Of a stretch of 7,182 nt of DNA, positions 1 through 5,509 are shown one piece after another. Under the pieces are notes generated by a model. It was given only the letters and a program-made list of their open reading frames with translations. It ran no database searches and had not been told where the DNA came from. Made by a program: the position numbers and the translations under genes. This DNA comes from Lysobacteraceae bacterium (lineage in GTDB: Bacteria > Pseudomonadota > Gammaproteobacteria > Xanthomonadales > Xanthomonadaceae): the NCBI GenBank assembly GCA_003449195.1, contig DMID01000020.1, positions 1-7,182 of the forward strand, read 5' to 3'. Position 1 is the stretch's first letter; every line of letters begins with the position of its first letter.

Positions 1-511
1 GTTCGGCTTCCAGCGCATCGTCGTTGTCTACTTCATTGACCAGGAAACGACCGCCGGCCAGATCGGCCCAGGCCAGGCCGTAGCCGTTCCTGCCGCGCGC
101 CACCGCCATCAGCAGGGTGTCGCGGCGCTCGTCCAGCAAGGCCTCGTCGGTGACGGTGCCGGGGGTGACCACGCGCACCACCTTGCGTTCGACCAGGCCC
201 TTGGCCAGCGCCGGGTCGCCGATCTGCTCGCAGATCGCCACCGACTCGCCCAAGGCCACCAGCCGCGCCAGATAGCCTTCGTAGGCATGCACCGGCACGC
301 CGGCCATCGGGATGGGCGCACCGGCCGAGTTGCCGCGCTGGGTGAGGGTGATGTCCAGCAGCCGCGCCGCCTTGCGCGCGTCGTCGTAGAACAGCTCGTA
401 GAAATCGCCCATCCGGAAGAACACCAGCAGGTCCGGGTGCTCCGCCTTGGCGGCGAAGTACTGCTTCATCAGCGGGGTGTGTTCCTGGGTGTTCCTGTTG
501 CTGGCTGTCAT
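1..511 (-). CDS. mutS: DNA mismatch repair protein MutS, N-terminal part (truncated by window edge)
   Basis: MutS binds base mismatches and small loops and recruits MutL to start repair. Only the first 170 codons are present; the rest lies beyond the left edge. The visible part covers the mismatch-binding domain I and the start of the connector. An HTPLMKQY stretch at residues 11-18 matches the N-terminus of E. coli MutS. It is followed by FFRMGDFYELFYDDA, whose F37-x-E39 pair is the family's mismatch-contacting Phe-x-Glu motif. LLDITLTQRG, GVPVHAYEGYL and VAICEQIGDP follow in the family order. The start at 511 is chosen because it leaves about the same number of residues before HTP as in E. 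coli; no clear Shine-Dalgarno precedes it. The gene is read in the same direction as the upstream cyclase gene, 70 nt away, so read-through transcription is possible. Identification is certain within the visible part. Confidence 0.97.
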   Translation of the reverse strand, partial: MTASNRNTQEHTPLMKQYFAAKAEHPDLLVFFRMGDFYELFYDDARKAARLLDITLTQRGNSAGAPIPMAGVPVHAYEGYLARLVALGESVAICEQIGDPALAKGLVERKVVRVVTPGTVTDEALLDERRDTLLMAVARGRNGYGLAWADLAGGRFLVNEVDNDDALEAE

Positions 512-557
512 CTGGAGATGTTGACGGTGGGAGCGGCGCACCATTACGCCTGTGCCG

Positions 558-579
558 CGGCTGGCTAGGGTAGCAGCCG
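558..579 (-). terminator. Hairpin just after the cyclase stop codon, possible terminator
   Basis: An imperfect inverted repeat begins two nucleotides after the cyclase stop codon. CGGCT (558-562) pairs with AGCCG (575-579), and GCTA (564-567) pairs with TAGC (571-574), around a GGG loop with one bulged G at 563. This gives nine base pairs in 22 nt. In the direction of the cyclase transcript it is followed by CGGCACAGG rather than a T-run, so it lacks the second half of a classical intrinsic terminator. It could be a weak terminator, an mRNA 3'-end stabiliser, or chance in G+C-rich DNA. It also lies in the mutS leader if mutS is read from further upstream. Confidence 0.4.
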
Positions 580-581
580 TT

Positions 582-2012
582 TCAGCGGGTGGCCGCGTTG
601 CGTTCTTGCGGCTGCCTGTCGGACAGGTCGGGGCCGGGGCCTGCCGCCATGCAGCGGTTGCGTCCGGCTTGCTTGGCCGCGTACATGGCCGCATCGGCAC
701 GGGCCATCAGGTGTTCGTAGTCGGGGTGGCCGTCGTGCGCGGCCACGCCGATGCTGGCGGTGATCGACAGCGATTGCTTGCCGGGCATGACCAGTGGTTG
801 CGCGGCGATCTGGCGGCACAGATCCTCGGCGATGATCATCGCCTGCTGTTCGTTCACGGCTACCAGCACGATGACGAACTCCTCGCCGCCGAGCCGGAAC
901 ACGTAATCGCTGCCGCGGGTGGCGTTGGCCAGCACGGCGGCAACGTGTTGCAGGGCGCGGTCGCCGGCTTCGTGGCCGTGGCTGTCGTTGATCTGCTTGA
1001 AATGGTCGAGATCGATCAGCAGGGCGGCGAAGGGTTGGGCGCTTTGGCGCGACAACTCGATCTCGCGGCGCAGCACGGCCGGCAGGAAGCGCCGGTTCAG
1101 CAGCTGGGTCAGGGCATCGGCCCCCGAATCCAGTTCGCCGAGCCGTTCGAACAGCATCGTCAGCAGGTGGCGGATGGTGGCCAGCCGCTCGCGGATCTGC
1201 TCGAAGGCCTGCAAGCGCGCATCCAGCCCGGAGTACTCCTCGTTGCCGGCATTGCCGAGCATGGCGTCTATCTCGCCGACCAGACGCTGGATCGAATCGG
1301 TTTCCGAACACTGGCCGAAACTGGGCACGCCCTTGTGCAAGAACCACAGGCCGAATTCCGAGCCCGCCAGCGGTTCGCCCTGATAGGTCTTGGTGTGCGT
1401 GGTCCATGCGTAGAGCAGGCGGTTTTCCCAGTCCAGCAGCAGCGCGCGCTGGCGTTCGCGCTCGGCTCCGACGTTCTGCACCAGCGTGAACAGGCGATAG
1501 GCCGCGTCGGTGCGGCTCGAACGCTCCTGCGCCCTGGCATAGGCCTGGCTCATCGCTTCCATGGCGATGTCGATGGAGTGATTGATCACGGCCAGGGCGC
1601 TGGGCCCGTCGCCGGCAGCGTCGGCCTGAAAGCGCCGGATCAGGCGCTGGCGCAACAGGCGCACGCCACGTGCGACCAGGTCCACGGGGATGCCGATGCG
1701 GGCGTGGACCTGGCCGACGTGGCGGTTGCCGCCGATCAGGGCATCCACGTCGTCCGGGCCGGCCTTGAGGATGGCGTGCAACCAGCGCTTGAGCGCCGGC
1801 TTGAGCGTGGTGCGGACCTGGTCGTGGGTTAGGAATTGGCGCGCGCGCGGGTCGTCGAGGAGGTCGGCATAGAATGCGTCCACGTAATCGTCGAGCGGTT
1901 CGTCGGCAGCCTCGGCCAATTGCTGCCGGATGCCGTCGGTGCAGGCGCTCAGTTGCGCCTTCCAGCTTTCTGCCAGCGGGCGGGATTCGTCGATGGTGGG
2001 CGAGGTGGGCAT
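582..2012 (-). CDS. Globin-coupled diguanylate cyclase (DosC-like, heme sensor + GGDEF)
   Basis: The 476-residue product should make cyclic di-GMP from two GTP, in the cytoplasm, under control of a heme-bound gas ligand. Residues ~15-160 look like the globin-coupled sensor fold: an FYADLLDDPRARQFL stretch near 47-60, then QVHARIGIPVDLVARG at 101-116, where H103 fits the proximal heme ligand. Y48 is a plausible distal-pocket tyrosine. A helical linker (~165-295) carries a conserved-looking FGLWFLHKG at 220-228, as in the middle domain of DosC-type enzymes. The GGDEF domain (~299-456) starts with DALTQLLNRRFL and has LIDLDHFKQIND (332-343). Its active-site GGEEF is at 375-379, and an intact inhibitory RxxD site (R366-D369) sits five residues before it. 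There are no membrane segments. An in-frame Met 38 codons upstream is rejected because it runs into the divergent gene and adds a basic, family-unlike leader. The activating ligand cannot be read from sequence. Confidence 0.9.
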   Translation of the reverse strand: MPTSPTIDESRPLAESWKAQLSACTDGIRQQLAEAADEPLDDYVDAFYADLLDDPRARQFLTHDQVRTTLKPALKRWLHAILKAGPDDVDALIGGNRHVGQVHARIGIPVDLVARGVRLLRQRLIRRFQADAAGDGPSALAVINHSIDIAMEAMSQAYARAQERSSRTDAAYRLFTLVQNVGAERERQRALLLDWENRLLYAWTTHTKTYQGEPLAGSEFGLWFLHKGVPSFGQCSETDSIQRLVGEIDAMLGNAGNEEYSGLDARLQAFEQIRERLATIRHLLTMLFERLGELDSGADALTQLLNRRFLPAVLRREIELSRQSAQPFAALLIDLDHFKQINDSHGHEAGDRALQHVAAVLANATRGSDYVFRLGGEEFVIVLVAVNEQQAMIIAEDLCRQIAAQPLVMPGKQSLSITASIGVAAHDGHPDYEHLMARADAAMYAAKQAGRNRCMAAGPGPDLSDRQPQERNAATR

Positions 2013-2124
2013 GCGGGCGGCTCTGGCGGACCTGCGGATTCTAAGTCTTTCCGATCCCTTGCCCCGGCTGTAATAGTCTCCGCGATGCCGCTTGCCTAGC
2101 CTGCGCCGGTTTCCAGGAGCCCCC
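2013..2124. promoter_or_regulatory. Divergent intergenic region between cyclase and metal exporter genes
   Basis: This 112-bp gap must hold the promoters of both divergent genes. Towards the cyclase, TAGAAT (minus strand, 2043 to 2038) matches the sigma-70 -10 consensus at five of six positions and would start transcription about 18 nt before the cyclase ATG. I see no good -35 at the usual distance. Towards the exporter, TAATAG at 2071-2076 is a weak -10 candidate with TTTCCG (2048-2053) 17 bp upstream. I see no clear palindromic operator for a metal-responsive repressor such as a MerR- or ArsR-type protein. The Shine-Dalgarno AGGAG of the exporter lies at 2115-2119. Confidence 0.4.
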
Positions 2125-3138
2125 ATGAGCCACGATCACAACCACGCCCCCAGCCAGATACGCCACGAGCGCCCGCTCTGGTGGGCACTGGGGCTGACCG
2201 GCACGTTCCTGCTGGTCGAGGTGGCCGGTGCGTTCATCGCGCGCAGCCTGGCGTTGCTGTCCGATGCCGCGCACATGGCCACCGATGCGCTCGGCCTGAT
2301 GATCGCGTTGTTTGCAGTGCGGCTGGCGCGGCGCCCGCCGGATGCCCGCCGCACCTACGGCTACGCGCGGCTGGAGGCGCTGGGCGCTCTGGTCAACGGC
2401 GCACTGTTGTTTGCCGTCGGCGCCTACATCCTGTGGGAGGCGGTGGAGCGCTTCCGCTCGCCGCACCCGGTGGCCACGGGGGGCATGTTCGTGGTCGCCG
2501 TGATCGGCCTGCTGATCAATCTGATCGCGATGCGCCTGCTGCAGGCCGGCAGCGGCGAGAGCCTGAACGTGAAGGGCGCCTATCTGGAAGTGTGGAGCGA
2601 CATGCTCGGCTCGGTGGCGGTCATCGTCGGTGCCTTGCTGATCCGCGCCACCGGCTGGAACTGGATCGATCCGGTGCTGGCGCTGCTGATCGGCCTGTGG
2701 GTATTGCCGCGCACCTGGGTGCTGCTGCGCGAGGCGGTCAACGTGCTGCTGGAAGGCGTGCCCAAGGGCATCGACCTGGAGCAGGTGCGCACCGCGATGC
2801 GTGGACAGACCGGTGTGCTGGACGTCCACGACCTGCACGTGTGGGCGTTGGCTTCGAGCACGCCGGCCCTGACCGCACACGTGCTGGTGCACGAAGCGTC
2901 GGTGATCCCGGACGTGCATGCGCACATGGCCGGAATGCTGCACGAGCGTTTCGACATCGAGCACATCACGCTGCAGTTGGAAACCCGGCATTGCGGCAAT
3001 GCCCCGTGCGAGCAGTCGGGCGCTGCCGAATCGCCGCGGCACGCCGATCACCGCCACGCTCATGGCGAGCACGAGCACGAGCACGAGCAGCATCGGCATG
3101 CGCATGCGGGCCGCGATGCGCACGGACACGTCCACTGA
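2125..3138 (+). CDS. Cation diffusion facilitator metal/H+ antiporter (CzcD/ZitB type) with His-rich C-terminus
   Basis: This 337-residue inner-membrane protein should export divalent metal, most likely Zn2+ (Co2+ or Cd2+ also possible), in exchange for protons. Six hydrophobic helices are visible at about 19-40, 43-66, 85-107, 117-138, 152-174 and 181-200, followed by a cytoplasmic domain with DVHDLHVWAL (233-242). The TM2 site is H50-x3-D54 in SLALLSDAAHMATDALGL. The equivalent TM5 pair reads E155-x3-D159 in GAYLEVWSDMLGS, so the His usual in ZitB/CzcD-like Zn transporters is replaced by Glu. Metal-binding tails occur at both ends: HDHNH at 3-7, and a His-rich stretch from 305 to the last residue, preceded by H289-C290 and C295. 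The ATG at 2125 has AGGAG five bases upstream and is preferred to a TTG 11 codons earlier. Family assignment is firm; the substrate is inferred. Confidence 0.93.
   Translation: MSHDHNHAPSQIRHERPLWWALGLTGTFLLVEVAGAFIARSLALLSDAAHMATDALGLMIALFAVRLARRPPDARRTYGYARLEALGALVNGALLFAVGAYILWEAVERFRSPHPVATGGMFVVAVIGLLINLIAMRLLQAGSGESLNVKGAYLEVWSDMLGSVAVIVGALLIRATGWNWIDPVLALLIGLWVLPRTWVLLREAVNVLLEGVPKGIDLEQVRTAMRGQTGVLDVHDLHVWALASSTPALTAHVLVHEASVIPDVHAHMAGMLHERFDIEHITLQLETRHCGNAPCEQSGAAESPRHADHRHAHGEHEHEHEQHRHAHAGRDAHGHVH
3067..3090 (+). repeat. Hexanucleotide tandem repeat GAGCAC inside the exporter's His-rich tail
   Basis: Three exact copies of GAGCAC (3067-3084) are followed by a fourth with one change (GAGCAG, 3085-3090). 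They encode the alternating Glu-His run of the C-terminal tail, around residues 315-322. Each unit is two codons, so gain or loss of a unit would keep the reading frame and change only the number of His residues. Confidence 0.75.
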
Positions 3139-3173
3139 TCGCATGCCAGGTCTTGCCGCCAAGGTGGACACGG

Positions 3174-3202
3174 CAGACAGGCGCGCCGATTTGGGCTAAA
3201 AC
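3174..3202 (+). promoter_or_regulatory. Candidate sigma-70-like promoter for pncC-ubiB
   Basis: In the 94-bp gap between the metal exporter and pncC, CAGACA (3174-3179, four of six matches to the -35 consensus) is followed 17 bp later by TAAAAC (3197-3202, three to four matches to the -10). The gap shows no terminator-like hairpin with a T-run, so read-through from the exporter gene is equally possible. Short motifs like these arise often by chance, hence the low confidence. Confidence 0.3.
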
Positions 3203-3232
3203 GGCGGCGGTGACGATGACTGGAGTTTCCCG

Positions 3233-3730
3233 ATGAGCGTGCCCGACGATCACGACCTGCGCCGTCTGGCCGAAGCGCTCGGCGCGCGCCTGCTCGAATC
3301 GCGCGGCATGCTGGCCAGTGCCGAAAGCTGCAGCGGCGGCTGGATCGCCAAGACTGTCACCGACATCGCCGGCTCGTCGGCATGGTTCGACTGCGGCCTG
3401 GTCACCTACAGTTACGAAGCCAAGCAGCGCCTGCTCGGCGTGCGCCCGCAGACGCTGGAAACCTTCGGCGCGGTCAGCCGCGAAACGGCGCTGGAAATGG
3501 TGTCCGGCGCCCTGGCCAATTCCGGTGCCAGCGTGGCGGTGGCGGTGACCGGCATCGCCGGTCCGGGCGGCGGCAGCGCGGACAAGCCGGTCGGCAGCGT
3601 GTGGATTGGCTGGAAGGCCCGCGGCGGCTATGCGCGCACCGAGCTGTTCCTGTTCGACGGCGACCGCGAGGCGGTGCGCCGGCAGACCGTGTCGGCGGCC
3701 TTGCGTGGCCTGCTGGATCTGGGCGCCTGA
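3233..3730 (+). CDS. pncC: Nicotinamide-nucleotide amidohydrolase PncC (CinA C-terminal domain family)
   Basis: This single-domain CinA-C protein (165 residues, the usual length for the stand-alone form) should deamidate nicotinamide mononucleotide to nicotinic acid mononucleotide in the cytoplasm. That returns NMN, including NMN released by NAD-dependent DNA ligase, to NAD synthesis. Hallmarks in order are LASAESCSGG (27-36, the conserved Ser/Cys loop with the likely catalytic serine), GLVTYSYEAKQRLLGV (55-70, with the conserved Tyr and Lys), GAVSRETALEM (79-89), and the glycine-rich VTGIAGPGGGSADKPVGSVW (105-124). GGAG-like TGGAGT lies seven bases before the ATG. The older name cinA is often used, but the N-terminal domain of full-length CinA is absent. 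In xanthomonads this gene usually sits close to lexA-recA; here two genes intervene. It is followed after 28 nt by the ubiB-like gene, suggesting one transcript. Confidence 0.94.
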   Translation: MSVPDDHDLRRLAEALGARLLESRGMLASAESCSGGWIAKTVTDIAGSSAWFDCGLVTYSYEAKQRLLGVRPQTLETFGAVSRETALEMVSGALANSGASVAVAVTGIAGPGGGSADKPVGSVWIGWKARGGYARTELFLFDGDREAVRRQTVSAALRGLLDLGA

Positions 3731-3758
3731 CCGGCCCGATGCACACGGGAGCCCGCTG

Positions 3759-5441
3759 ATGTTGCTGGAAACGCTGGTCGCGGTACGCGACATCGGCCGC
3801 CTGCACGACATCGCCACGGTGATGATCCGCTACGGTTTCGGCGACGTGGTGCAGCGGCTGGGGTTGGCCGGCATGCTCGAAAAGGCCAACCGCCTGCTGC
3901 GCTGGGACACCGCCGAGGCCTTGCTCCAGCTCGATGCACCCACCCGGGTGCGGCGCGCGATGGAGGACCTGGGGCCCACCTTCGTCAAGCTGGGGCAGGT
4001 GCTGGCCACTCGCGTGGACTTGTTCCCGCCCGAATGGATCGCCGCATTCGGCGAATTGCAGAACGACGTGCCGGCCTTGCCGTACGAACAGATCGTGCAG
4101 CAGTTGAGCGAAGACCTGGGCGGCGATCCGGAGCGGGTGTTCGCCCGTTTCGAGCGCACCCCGGTGGCGGCTGCCTCGCTGGCGCAGGCGCATCGCGCGT
4201 GGCTGGCCGACGGCAGCGCGGTGATCGTCAAGGTGCGCCGGCCCGGCATCCAGGCTGTGGTGGATGCCGACCTGCGCCTGATGGTACGGCTGGCCGAAGC
4301 CGTGCAGGCGCGTGCGCCCGACCTGGCCCGTTACCGCCCGCGCGAGGTGGTGGCGCAGTTTGCCGCCTCGTTGAAGCGCGAGCTGGATTTTGCTGCCGAG
4401 TGCCGCAACGCCGAACGCATTGCCGCCAATTTCGCCGGCCACGACGAGATCGTGATCCCGCGCGTGCACTGGCAGTGGACCGGCGAGCGGGTCAACGTGC
4501 AGGATTTCATCGACGGCATCCCCGGGCGCGACCTCGCCGCCGTGGAGGCGGCCGGGCTGGACCGCGCGACGCTGGCGCGCATCGGTGCGCAGACGATCCT
4601 GAAAATGGTGCTGGAAGATGGGTTTTTCCACGCCGATCCGCACCCGGGCAACATTTTCTACCTGCGCGACGGCCGCATCGGCCTGATCGATTTCGGCATG
4701 GTCGGCGTGCTCGCCACCCAGCGGCGCTATCAGGTGGCGCGGCTGTTGCACGGGCTGGCCGCCTACGACGTGGAGTCGGTCAGCGACACGCTGATGGAAT
4801 GGGCCGGCGACGTCGAGGTGGACGAGGCGCGGCTGCAGGCCGATTCGGAAAACTTCATTTCCCAGTACCGCAACGTGCCGCTGGGCCAGCTGAGCCTGGG
4901 GCGGATGCTGTCGGACGTGACCGTGATCCTGCGCCAGCACGGGCTGATGCTGCCGCCGGACCTGGCCTTGCTGATCAAGACCTTCGTCACCCTCGAAGGC
5001 ATGGGGCGCGCGCTGGACCCGGCATTCAACATGGCCGCCGAGGCGCAGCCTTTCCTCGGCAAGGTGCTGTGGGAGCATTACGCGCCGTCCGCGTTGCTGC
5101 GGCGTGGCCGGTCCACGCTGCTGCGCACGATGGACCTGCTGCACGACCTGCCGCGCGAGCTGCGTCGGCTGCTGCGCAACACTGCCGGCGGCAAGCTGCG
5201 CACGCAGGTGGACGTGCCCGAGCTGCGCCCGTTTGGCGACCAGATCAACCGTGCCGCCAACCGCCTGACGATGGGCCTGATCACCTCGGCGCTGATCATC
5301 GGCTCGTCGATCGTGATGACCAGCCGCAGTGGCACGCCGGGGCGGGGTGTTTCCACGCTCGGCCTGCTGGGTTTCATCGGCGCGGCGCTGTGCGGCATCT
5401 GGATCCTGTTTTCGATCTGGCGCAGCGGCCGCCACAAGTAG
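3759..5441 (+). CDS. ubiB: AarF/UbiB-family ABC1 atypical kinase-like protein, probably ubiquinone biosynthesis accessory factor
   Basis: The 560-residue product is close in length to E. coli UbiB (546) and carries the full ABC1 motif set. K77-L78-G79-Q80 (KxGQ) lies in LGPTFVKLGQVLATR. The Ala-rich loop VAAASLAQAH is at 136-145, and the nucleotide-binding lysine K158 in VIVKVRRPG. QDFIDGIPG is at 248-256, the catalytic-loop HADPHPGN at 291-298, and the metal-binding DFG at 311-313 in GLIDFGMVG. The C-terminus has two hydrophobic segments (~503-520 and ~533-553), the membrane anchor typical of UbiB. Family members bind ATP and support coenzyme Q synthesis at the inner membrane; they are not ordinary protein kinases. 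GGGAG lies seven bases before the ATG at 3759, so the open frame extending upstream into pncC is ignored. ABC1 paralogues exist and no ubiE/ubiJ neighbours are visible, so the exact name ubiB is less certain than the family. Confidence 0.9.
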   Translation: MLLETLVAVRDIGRLHDIATVMIRYGFGDVVQRLGLAGMLEKANRLLRWDTAEALLQLDAPTRVRRAMEDLGPTFVKLGQVLATRVDLFPPEWIAAFGELQNDVPALPYEQIVQQLSEDLGGDPERVFARFERTPVAAASLAQAHRAWLADGSAVIVKVRRPGIQAVVDADLRLMVRLAEAVQARAPDLARYRPREVVAQFAASLKRELDFAAECRNAERIAANFAGHDEIVIPRVHWQWTGERVNVQDFIDGIPGRDLAAVEAAGLDRATLARIGAQTILKMVLEDGFFHADPHPGNIFYLRDGRIGLIDFGMVGVLATQRRYQVARLLHGLAAYDVESVSDTLMEWAGDVEVDEARLQADSENFISQYRNVPLGQLSLGRMLSDVTVILRQHGLMLPPDLALLIKTFVTLEGMGRALDPAFNMAAEAQPFLGKVLWEHYAPSALLRRGRSTLLRTMDLLHDLPRELRRLLRNTAGGKLRTQVDVPELRPFGDQINRAANRLTMGLITSALIIGSSIVMTSRSGTPGRGVSTLGLLGFIGAALCGIWILFSIWRSGRHK

Positions 5442-5460
5442 GCGGGCAGTGGCGCATGCC

Positions 5461-5474
5461 TTGATCCGCGTCAA
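5461..5474 (+). promoter_or_regulatory. FNR/ANR-like box upstream of hemN
   Basis: TTGAT-CCGC-GTCAA matches the FNR/ANR consensus TTGAT-N4-ATCAA at nine of ten defined positions. It lies in the 68-bp gap between the ubiB-like gene and hemN, centred about 42 bp before the hemN start codon. FNR-type activation of oxygen-independent hemN is established in E. coli relatives and in pseudomonads. Whether this organism has an FNR-type regulator cannot be seen here. Confidence 0.6.
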
Positions 5475-5496
5475 CGACAGGGTCATCCGGGCGGCG

Positions 5497-5502
5497 CATC
5501 CT
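5497..5502 (+). promoter_or_regulatory. Candidate -10 element of hemN
   Basis: CATCCT matches TATAAT at three positions, including the important second A and last T. It sits where a -10 hexamer belongs if the FNR-like box is centred at -41.5 and transcription starts at about 5509, one base before the hemN ATG. The match is weak by itself; the spacing is what makes it worth noting. Confidence 0.3.
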
Positions 5503-5509
5503 GCGTGCC

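Noticed and set aside
552..1832. Plus-strand open frame (426 codons) opposite the diguanylate cyclase
   Set aside because: The minus strand carries GGEEF, RxxD and the globin motif; the plus product has low-complexity composition and no domain.
2013..2126. Extended N-terminus of the cyclase starting at 2126
   Set aside because: It would overlap the exporter start and add a basic 38-residue leader not seen in globin-coupled cyclases; the Met at 2012 gives a normal sensor N-terminus.
3152..3165. Small CTTG/CAAG inverted repeat after the metal exporter gene
   Set aside because: A four-base-pair stem without a T-run is too weak to call a terminator.
2041..3171. Minus-strand open frame (376 codons) opposite the metal exporter
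   Set aside because: The exporter's membrane helices and metal motifs are clear on the plus strand. The antisense product is His/Gln-rich with no recognisable fold.
3474..5486. Very long minus-strand open frame (670 codons) opposite the ubiB-like gene
   Set aside because: The plus frame holds every ABC1 motif in order. The antisense product is a Gln/His/Arg/Ala-rich sequence without recognisable domains, as expected from the complement of G+C-rich codons.
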